Origin: Saccharum officinarum
Lineage: Eukaryota; Streptophyta; Magnoliopsida; Poales; Poaceae
Reading direction: 5' to 3'
Assembly: GCA_020631735.1 (NCBI GenBank)
Contig: CM036159.1
Location: 16,593,511 to 16,657,510 of the forward strand
DNA: 64,000 nt
Part shown: positions 55,801-64,000 of the stretch, one piece after another
How the letters are laid out: each line of letters begins with the position of its first letter
Position numbering within the stretch: the first letter of the stretch is position 1
Notes under the pieces: generated by a model
What the model saw: only the letters and a program-made list of their open reading frames with translations
What the model was told of the DNA's origin: nothing
Databases searched by the model: none
Program-made: the position numbers and the translations under genes

Positions 55801-57714
55801 ACATGTAATTTTAAACACATCTCAAAACCCTAATTAATTCTTCTAGAAAATAAACATCACATAAGCATTTGATATTTTTCCTAGAAGCTACTCTTTACTT
55901 GGAGCCCAACAAAATTTGGATCACCATTTTTGGATCTACCAAACCCTAGATATGAAAATCACAAACATCAATCAAATCTGTGAAAATGATAAAGAAACTG
56001 GATTTTCCAAAAATCAAAAAGGGCACTGGGCCGGCCGACCCGCCAGCGCAGCCTCCCGCCCGCGTGCGCGCCCTGACGAGCTGGTCCCACGATTCAGCGA
56101 GACGAAGGCGGGGGTGGGGGGGGGGAAACGGTCGATGGTGAACTCGCCGCCGGCGGCAGCTCCGACGAGACCAAGGGCACAGGCACATTCGTCTCTTCCT
56201 TGCGCACCTAGGGGTGCCACTAATTGGAGCAATTGCTGCGGCTATGGGGGATGGTGGCGAGCATGGTGGACCGGCGAAGCGGTGGTGGTGCTCCTCACCG
56301 GCGATGACCTCGGGACCCTTTTCTAGACCTATGGTGAGCATTCCCACACTACCCTGGTCCTAATGCACCTACTAGCGCTCGCCGTGGAAGCACCGAAGAC
56401 TCCAGCCACGGTGAGCCGCCGCGCGGAAGAACGCCGATGAGGTCTGGCGGTGGCGGAACTGGCGATTCGTCCTTACCGAGGTACGTCTGAGGGCAGGGAA
56501 GGGACGAGTGGGTAGAGGGGCTCAAGGTGTAGCTATTGGCCGGACTTGAGGCGCGGTGATGCGGTGGAAAACACGCGCGAGCTCGGCGGAGATGGCTGCG
56601 GTGGCGACGGCAGTGCGGACGCCTTACCGGCGAGTTGTAGAAGAAGGGCGAGGGAATGGAGGGAGTGGAGGGCAGCAGCAGCATGCTGGCAGCTTAAGCC
56701 CACCAGCGCGCTCGCGAGTGGGGACAGAGCTGGAGCATGGTGGCCACGCGGCGCCCTGGCCCTGCGCGCGGTCAGCCACACGGCTCACTGCCGATGTCTG
56801 AACTTGGCGTTTTAGAGCCTAAAGGCATCGACTGACAGTGTGATTTCAACCGAGCAAATCTCCAAATCTGGCTCGAGTTAGCAGAAGATGATAATACCAA
56901 AATGGTAGAGCTACATGAGGGCTACAATTTTGTCAATTGGCTCAAGGACTGGTTCGGCCTGGTTTGTGAGTTACAAGTTGTCAAAGTGAGGTACAGTGAA
57001 ACGGTTTACAGCTTCACACTTAGCCAAAAATTGCTAAGTCCTAAAACAGCCTCTAAAACTAACTTGTGGACCATTTTTGAGTATGTTCTGGTCATTTTCA
57101 TGAGATGGCCATATTAGAACTTTTGTTCCTTATGAAATTCTCTACAACTTTGCTTAAGGTTGCTCCTCCATGCAAGATTTCTAAGCTGGACTTTTTAATT
57201 GGTCAAACCAGATCACTCTAGAGGTCCAAACTTAGTCAACAACATTTGGAAGGGCAATTTGGTAATTTTGGTCAACATGAACATTGCTCCACTACTTACC
57301 CTAAATGTAATTAAGGTGTTATAAGACCTAATTAGCCACTCTACACATTGGTTGCACAAAATTCCTAGTGTCACATACTTTGAAACAAACAAATCAACAT
57401 TTCACCCAAATGTTGCAAGCTCATGTTGCACATGTTGCATGAGTGTGTTGCATAACACTTGCTAATTATGTTACACTAAAGTGGTTGACATGTCTCAAAA
57501 GGAAATTGCACATAAGGTACTTGTGTGTTGTACACTACTCACTTCTTACTTCACATGAAATATAAATATATGTGGCAATGTTTCCAAAGCATGTTTCACA
57601 TATTATAAGCTCATGCATGAAATGAATGATGCTCCCACTCATGAATGAGATGATTAATGTTAATGCTCATGAAATGCAATGCAATTAAGGAAGCCAAACA
57701 CCTGGGGTGTTACA
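52890..57714 (-). repeat. T2 3' LTR (4825 bp)
   Basis: Plus orientation starts TGTAACAGAACC (complement of the T1 LTR end) and ends GGGGTGTTACA. It has the same internal order as T1. The GC-rich block (56030-56810) and AT-rich block are strongly diverged from T1, while the conserved block (53632-54281) is nearly unchanged. Confidence 0.93.
53247..54756 (-). other. Spliced ORF inside the T2 LTR (divergent copy)
   Basis: Exon A 54703-54756 (VRTLTEEEQLYLRL), exon B 54402-54557 and exon C 53247-53308 (DDMLYQGFCKTCLHP... then TAG). Lengths are 54, 156 and 62 nt, as in T1. In exon C seven codons differ synonymously from T1 and two change the residue. In exon A five consecutive codons (T-E-E-E-Q-L-Y region) differ mostly at the third base without residue change. 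The exon A donor is mutated (gt to at), so this copy may no longer splice. Confidence 0.6.
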
Positions 57715-57727
57715 GCCCTCCCCCCTT
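57715..57727 (-). promoter_or_regulatory. T2 polypurine tract
   Basis: Minus strand aaggggggagggc directly before the LTR start. Confidence 0.8.
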
Positions 57728-59767
57728 ATAAAAATCTTGTCCCGAGATTTGGAAAGCGTACCATTGTTGATAGAATTCCTTATAACCATCACATAAATAG
57801 TCTTCTCGCTCCCACGTAGCATCACTCTCACTCCCTGATTACTCTACATTACTTTATACCACTTAACCACTTGACTTCTAGTTACCCGCTCTTGGGTGTC
57901 AATCACACGGACTGGCTTTTCTTCATAAGTTAAATCAGATTCTAGCCTGATATCTCCTAATGGAACCCTTTCTTCCGGAACTCGAAGACACTTCTTTAAC
58001 TGGGATACATGGAAAACATTGAAAATGGTGCTCATTTCAGGGGGTAACTAGATCTTATATGCGACATCACCACTCTTTCTTATGATCTGGAAAGGACCCA
58101 TGTATCTCGGTGCAAGTTTCCGCTTCACACCAAAACGTTGTACACTCTTCATAGGGGAAACTTTTAGATACACGAAGTCTCCAACTTCAAACTCGATCGG
58201 TTTTCTACGGCGATCAGCGTAACTTTTCTGTCTAGCTTGAGCTGCAGCCATATGGATTTTGATGGTACGAACTTGTTCCTCAGCTTCCTTAACAAAATCA
58301 ATACCGTAATACCTTCTCTCACCAGCTTCTATCCAATTTAGTGGGGTTCTACACTTACGACCGTACAATGCTTCGAAGGGGGCCATCTTAATGCTCTCTT
58401 GATAACTATTATTATATGAAAACTCAGCTAGAGGCAACCATTTCTCCCATGAACCCTTGGACAAAATAACACAAGCCCGTAACAGGTCTTCCAAGATTTG
58501 GTTGACTCATTCAGTCTGACCTGATGTCTAGGGGTGATAAGCAGAGCTTCTCACTAATTTGGTTCCCAGAAGATGGTGCAAGTGCTCCCAAAAACGAGCA
58601 GTAAACTGTGGACCACGGTCAGAAATGATAGTATGAGGGATCCCATGGAGCCGGACTATCTGGTTGAAGTACAACTCAGCATAATCAGTAGGACGATAGT
58701 CTACTCGAACAGGAATAAAGTGAGCCGACTTGGTTAGGCGATCTACAATTACCCAAATAGAGTTATGGTTCTTGACGGTAGGAGGAAGTCCAATAATGAA
58801 ATCCATGCTTATATCTTCCTATTTCCAACCTAGGATAGAAAGTGGTTGAAGCAATCCAGCTTTCAGGTGCACAGCCTTAACCCTACAGCAGGTGTCACAC
58901 CTGGCAACATATGCAGCTATTTCTTTCCGCATTTTGGTCCACCAATAGTATGGCTTCAAATCATAATACATCTTATTGCTACCAGGATGGATGGACAACT
59001 TAGAGGAGTGTGCTTCAGACAAGATCTAATTTCTAATCTCTCGGTCCTTAGATACAACTAACCTATCTTTGAACCATTGTACACCCTCTTCATCTACCCT
59101 GAACTATGTAGTTTCTTGCTCTTTCATCTTACGCTTGATGTGGAATATACCTGTGTCAGTCTTTTGAAGCTCAATAATTCTACCCTTGAGAGTGCAACTG
59201 ACAGTGACATTGTACAAAATTGCTGGGTGCAGAAGGCGAGACAGATGAAAATCACCTTCCACTAAGGAGTGACAATGAGACTTACGGCTTAAAGCATCGG
59301 CAACCACATTTGCCTTGCCCGGATGATAGTGCACTTGGAGATTATAATCTTTAATCAACTCAAGCCATCTTCTTTGACGCATATTCAACTCAGGTTGGGA
59401 GAAGATATATTTGAGGCTTTTATGGTTGGTATAGATGTTGCAAACATTGCCCAACAGGTAGTGCCACCAGGATTTCAAAGCATGAACAACTGCAGCGAGT
59501 TCTAAGTCATGCGTTGGATAATTCACCTCATGCTTCTGAAGTTGTCAAGAGATATATGCAATTACTCGGCCTTTCTGCATCAGAACACCTCCCAAACCTA
59601 TGCCTGAGGCATCACAATACACATCAAATGGTTTCTCGATATCTAGTTGCGCCAAAACCGGAGCCGAGGTTAGGAGAGTTCGCAGTTTGTGAAAAGCCGC
59701 ATCACACTCAGGAGTCCAGACAAACCCGGTGTCTTTTTGCAGCAGCCGAGTCATTGGCTTGGCTATT
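57728..59767 (-). pseudogene. pol: T2 pol C-terminal part (RNase H, integrase, chromodomain-like end)
   Basis: Minus strand from 59767: [12 protein letters not shown] and RNase H ([24 protein letters not shown]), then the integrase zinc region CDTCCRVK, core MDFIIGLPP, SDRGPQF, a stop replacing the residue after QTSGQTE, then [26 protein letters not shown] motif, and VTRSQVVKWYKVM with a stop. Stops recur (near 59104, 58820, 58527, 58505, 58048 and 57842), several consistent with CAG to TAG or TGG to TAG. The [16 protein letters not shown] join is in frame here, which shows that T1 lost one base at 45834. Confidence 0.9.
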
Positions 59768-62700
59768 TGTAACACCTCAAGTGTTTAGCTCCATAATTGC
59801 ATTGCATTTGCATTGCATAAGCATAAGCATGCATCATTCATGTTTGTTATTTTATGTGATGCAACACATGTAATTATTCTAGGGTTTGTTTGATTTAGTT
59901 CATGAAGTATTTGATAGTTGGTGTAACAAAAAGGTAAGGTAGCCAATCATGACCTACAACACCTTAGTTATACTTAGGGTAACATTTGGAACAAGGTTCA
60001 TGTTGACCAAAATTACAAAATTGCCCTCCAAGAAAAGTTTGACCACCATTTGACCCTAGAAGGCTCTAGTTTGACCAATTAAAAAGTCTAATTTAGAGAC
60101 CTTGCATGGAAGAGCACCCTTAAGTAAAGTTGTAGAGAATTTCATGAGGAACAAAAGTTCTAATATGGCCATCTCATGAAAATGACCAGAGCATGCTCAA
60201 AAATGGCCCACAAGTCAGCTTGAGTGGTGATCAACACTTAGAAAAATTCTAAGTCTGGAAATTGGATTTTTCAGTTTCACTGTACCTCACTTTAGCAACT
60301 TGTAACTCACAAACCAGGCCAAACCAGCCTTTGAGCCAATTGACAAAGTTGTTGTCCACACATAGCTCTACAACATTGTCAATATCACCATCACCTGGTT
60401 CTCAATAGTTTAGGAGATATAGTGTCAAGAAGTTAGGGTTTCAGTCGGAGTTGATCTCTGAAACTGCATTTCAGTTTCAAGGGGCACCACTTTGGAGCTC
60501 TGTAGTTTCAAATCTAGGCCGAACCAGCCCAAACGCCAATTGACAAACTTGTAGACCTCATGTAGCTCTACAATTTTGGTGTTATCATTTTCTTCTAACT
60601 CGAGCTGGATTAGGAGGTGTAGGAGCTCAAACTTCGGCTGTCAGTCGGTCATCGCTGTCACCGATCCCCGATTCAGTTTCGTCAGCGTCAGGTGGCCGAC
60701 CGTTTCAGGCCATCGCCGCCGCGTGTCCTCCACGCGCCACGCGCGACCTGGCGCCTTGGCCAGCTGCCGAGCGCCTTGAAGAGTGTCTCTGCGGTCGTCC
60801 AGACCTCATCCGCCCATCCTCTCCTCCTCCTTCCCTCTCTCATCTCCAGAGCGGAGAAAACCGAGCCGCCATTGCCGTTCTTCTCCGGCGAGCTCAAGCG
60901 CGAGCCACACCGCATCCCCGGCCGCTAGACCTCGCCAATCCCTCCGCCTCACCACCCTCCATCTCCCTGACCCACCGAAGCCAGCGATTTGACTCAAGGT
61001 GAGCCGCATTGCTTTCTTCCCCGTCTCCGAGAGGTCGCCGGAGCCCGCCATGGGACCTCACCGTGGTCGGGGTGCTTCGGGTCTCTCTCCATCCTCCCTT
61101 CCTAGCAAAATGGATCCGCCTAGCTTCGGTGAAGCTCGTACCGAGCCTAGACCGCACCGTACATCCTCACCGGCGACGGTGCGCCGCCACCGGACATCAC
61201 CGGCCGCCGCTCGCGGTGACAAGCCCCTTCCATCCCATCCCCATCCATTCCACGAGCACCAATCGACGCACCGGGTGACGGAGAACACGAGGCGGTGCTC
61301 AATTGGCCGAGCGAGCTCTTCTCCGGCGAGCTCGAGCTCGTCGGAGCTCGCGGGTCTCCGCCTCCCCTGTCCCTCTGTCCCTGACTGCGGGGCCCGCCTG
61401 TCAGTTGCCAAGCGCGGGCGGGAGCGCTGAGCGGGCCGCGCGCGCGCGAGTGTGGGCCGAGTTTTTCCGGGCCGGCCCAGTTCATCCGAAATGAAATTCA
61501 TTTTTATTATTTTGTCACTGATTTTTGTACAAGTTGGAAAAATATAGATCTAGGGTTTTAATGATCCAAAAATCATGAGATAAATTTTGTTAGGGTCTAC
61601 ATGATGTGTAGTATTTTAGAAAAATATAAATATGGAATGTGATGTTTAATTTCTAGGAGAATTTAATAGATCCTTTAAATGTGTTTTGGAATGCATGCAA
61701 ATTTGTTAAATTTATAACTTGAGCTGTAGTGTTCCATAAATCATGAAATTTGGTGGGTAGGTTACTCTATGCTAGCCCTAGCTCTGGTAAAAATTTGGGC
61801 ATCAGTGCTTAATTACTTTTCAAGTTATTATGCTATCTTGTTATTCTAGGAAATATTTAAATGAATTTTTGTAATTTTTCTACATGTGCAATGTTCTTAT
61901 AAATTTTTGGAGAATGTCTTGGTACCTTAAAGTGTCTAAGAAAAATATGAAATCTGTTGTTTGACACTTTTCAATAGGGTTTCCTATTTATGCAAAAATC
62001 AGCCTTATTAGCTTGTGAATTTTGTGTAGGGAGTTTCTGTGAATAAAACTTGTTCAAATTTTTACTGTGGTCTCTTTTTGGGTCAGAGAGTCCCCTGTAA
62101 TTTTTGTAGAATTTTAGGAGCAGTTTATATATATGTTTGAAATTTCACTTAATTACTTAAGTAAATTAAGAAATGGGTTTAAATAAATGTTCTAGGTGGG
62201 CACACCTTACTTTCTGGTGTCTTTGTGATATTTGTGAACTTGTAGTAGCATTAGTTTGGTTTTAGAGAATGTTTGCCACATCAATAAATATTTAACCTTT
62301 GTAATTTTAGGTTTTCTGGACAGCTAGTAGTAATTCTAAATTTGGCTTTGATAAAATTGGTTGCTGGAAAACTTGTAAATACCAAAGTTGGAGTAAACTT
62401 GATGAACTAGCTTGTGTCAAAATTTGGAAGCATTTGGCTTAGTAGTTTGAGAGTTACTATTGTTTAAAGTGGCAGTTCAAAATCTGCTACTCTCTGTTTT
62501 GAGAGGACAGATTCTGGAACTTGTGAAGTTTGACATGGAAAACTTAGGAGTTTGGAGTTGAGGTCTGAAAATGAATTGTAGTGCATTTCTTAGGCTTTCC
62601 AGATTGTCTTAGATCATATCTTTTGGAATTGTAAATCTCCAGTTGTGATAAAAACAAGTAGCTGCTGTCCAGAATGCTTACTGTGGTGTTTTGCTGATTG

Positions 62701-64000
62701 ATATGGTGTAATATCCTAAGACATGCTACTTTTGTAATTGTTAGGTGTTAGGGCCTTAACTGAGGATGAGCAGCTTTATCTTAGGTTAAGTAGATTAGGT
62801 GAGTACTTCTCTACTGGAGAAGAGATTTGCACGTACTAATAAAATAACTTGAATAGAGTATTTTATTCTGAAATGCATTTCATTCCGAGCATGTTGCACC
62901 CATTTATGCATCCATTATATTTATTGTGCATTCATGCAATAGGTGCACCGGAGGGGGTAACTCCTCGAATTCGAGCCTGTGATTCCGGAGGAGGACCAGG
63001 AGCAGCAGGAGCCCGAGGATCCAGCAGGCGAAGGAGTGCCCGCAGACGACCTTCCTGAGTGTCCAGACCACCGGCCCTCGACTTTTCTGAAAGGCAAGCC
63101 CCGGTGCATGCTGAACCCATCGTTTTATAAATATATCTTGAGTACTTTTAATTGTTTACTGCATTAAGTTGTAGGAGTTATATGAAAACACTTGTTGCAT
63201 TATACCTGTCCTTGTCCAGATATCGTACTTAATCCTATATTAGGTTTAGGCACGTGTCAATGCTTAGCCCTGCTTAGTACGGTAGAAGTCGGGTGATTTC
63301 CGGTCATCCGCGAGATGTAGGAAGGAGTCACGAGTGGCTTTATGGCTATCGTGGATGGAACCATGCTTAAAAATGAAATTGAGACCGGGCGGGAGTTCGA
63401 TAGTACAGCCGCAAGACACTTCACGTCTTGGGTGTGGAGCTATGCCCGTCTGAGTCGTTTAAGGACCGATTCGCTGTACGTCCTTGAGTCATGTTGAACG
63501 CAGTCTAACACTTAGTTGGCCGGATAAGTCGTTCCGACCGCGAAGCCGAGTAATGTGGTTCAGGCCGGGAATCGAATGGTAGGTTGCTTCTTGGAGGAGA
63601 GAAAGGATGTGCTTGGGGACATTGGCGTGAGACCAAGGGGGGTTAGAGTCCCTATCACCTGGCAGAGTGTCGCCCTTGGGGTCGCGACATCATTCGGACC
63701 CGCGATTCCTGAATCATATGAAACGGTGGCTTGTGCGACCCTGGCAGGGGCCTGCGCGGTGAGTGTTAGAAATACCCCTCCAGCTGGATAGGAATTCGAT
63801 TCGAATCGCCGTCGCTCCCGGTTAGTGAGCACTTGACTTGAGCAGCGGCAACGTAGAACTCATTAAATGAACTGGTGGTTAAGGGAATGATACAATGTTG
63901 CCATAATGATATACCTGCTATGGATATAATAATAATGTTGTTTGATTATAATCAAGTGCATGTTTAGTACAGGTGCTAAGATAGATGACAGGTAAATGCT
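59768..64000 (+). repeat. T3: 5' LTR of a plus-strand Tekay/Del element (partial)
   Basis: Starts TGTAACACCTCAAGTG inside T2 RNase H. The preceding ctatt (59763-59767) is the expected target duplication. 4233 bp are visible, equivalent to the T1 LTR up to about 39020; the rest of the element is outside the window. Its GC-rich block (60650-61490) and AT-rich block (61490-62740) are diverged from T1, and its conserved block is at 63220-63866. Confidence 0.92.
62745..63093 (+). other. Exon-like blocks A and B inside the T3 LTR
   Basis: Exon A 62745-62798 (54 nt; VRALTEDEQLYLRL, gtgagt donor). Exon B 62943-63093 is 151 nt rather than 156: a 2-nt loss near 62960 breaks the frame and a 3-nt loss removes one codon. 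Several third-base differences from T1 are synonymous. Exon C lies beyond the window. Confidence 0.55.

Larger units (their letters stand above)
52890..59767 (-). mobile_element. T2: minus-strand Tekay/Del chromovirus, 3' part, interrupted by T3
   Basis: Reading on the minus strand from 59767: RNase H, integrase, chromodomain-like end, polypurine tract, then the 3' LTR down to 52890. The 5' portion lies beyond T3 and outside the window. T2 is clearly diverged from T1 in the LTR but close in pol. Several stops in pol make it inactive. Its outer terminus touches the last base of C3. Confidence 0.93.

Overview
The window looks like a retrotransposon-packed intergenic region of a large grass genome. 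The repeat families (Ty1/copia Sirevirus/Maximus type, Tekay/Del chromovirus type, Tat/RIRE2-like Ty3/gypsy) and initiator-Met tRNA primer sites point to Poaceae, probably Panicoideae such as sugarcane, Miscanthus or sorghum relatives; the species assignment is inference. I found no host gene, tRNA, rRNA or CRISPR array. Essentially all 64 kb can be assigned to nested LTR retrotransposons or to one older retroelement-like fragment.

Layout from left to right. (1) 1-10372: the 3' part of a degenerate Ty3/gypsy element (G1, + strand). It holds a pol pseudogene, a 201-bp tandem duplication, an antisense intron-containing gene of the plant 'gypsy-type transposon' family, and the 3' LTR. G1 sits inside (2) a minus-strand copia Sirevirus (C1, 10373-25640), of which the window shows part of pol, gag, the primer site and one LTR. 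That LTR is split by (3) a young, nearly complete copia Sirevirus (C2, 14463-24925, + strand) with a perfect atact target duplication. (4) 25641-28176 is an older fragment with two pieces of the same gypsy-type transposon gene family. (5) It is interrupted by a third copia Sirevirus (C3, 28177-52889, + strand) that has an internal pol deletion and is split by (6) a Tekay/Del chromovirus (T1, 34782-50896, + strand) with 4.8-kb LTRs and a perfect gtaac target duplication. (7) A minus-strand Tekay copy (T2, from 52890) abuts the last base of C3 and is itself interrupted at 59767 by (8) a plus-strand Tekay copy (T3, from 59768 to the window end).

The most striking item is in T1. Between the 5' LTR and gag lies an intact 205-codon ORF (40388-41005) whose first residues copy the histone H3 N-terminal tail: 18 of the first 21 residues after Met match, including K4 and the ARKS context of K9. 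The tail copy is followed by a long predicted coiled coil and a very acidic C-terminus, with no histone fold. The same element encodes a chromodomain-like region at the end of pol, so an H3-tail mimic and an H3-reader-type domain occur in one retrotransposon.

A second striking item is inside the Tekay LTR. Three short coding blocks (54, 156 and 62 nt) are separated by intron-like sequence with splice-site-like borders, and they join in one frame. The divergent T2 copy differs from T1 mostly at third codon positions, which is what selection on a protein would leave. A block of about 650 bp lying between two of these exons is even more conserved.

The retroelements follow the usual logic: LTR promoter, tRNA primer site, gag, protease, then RT/RNase H/integrase (integrase first in copia), polypurine tract and 3' LTR. 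Most copies are broken by stops, single-base frameshifts or deletions; C2 and T1 are the freshest.
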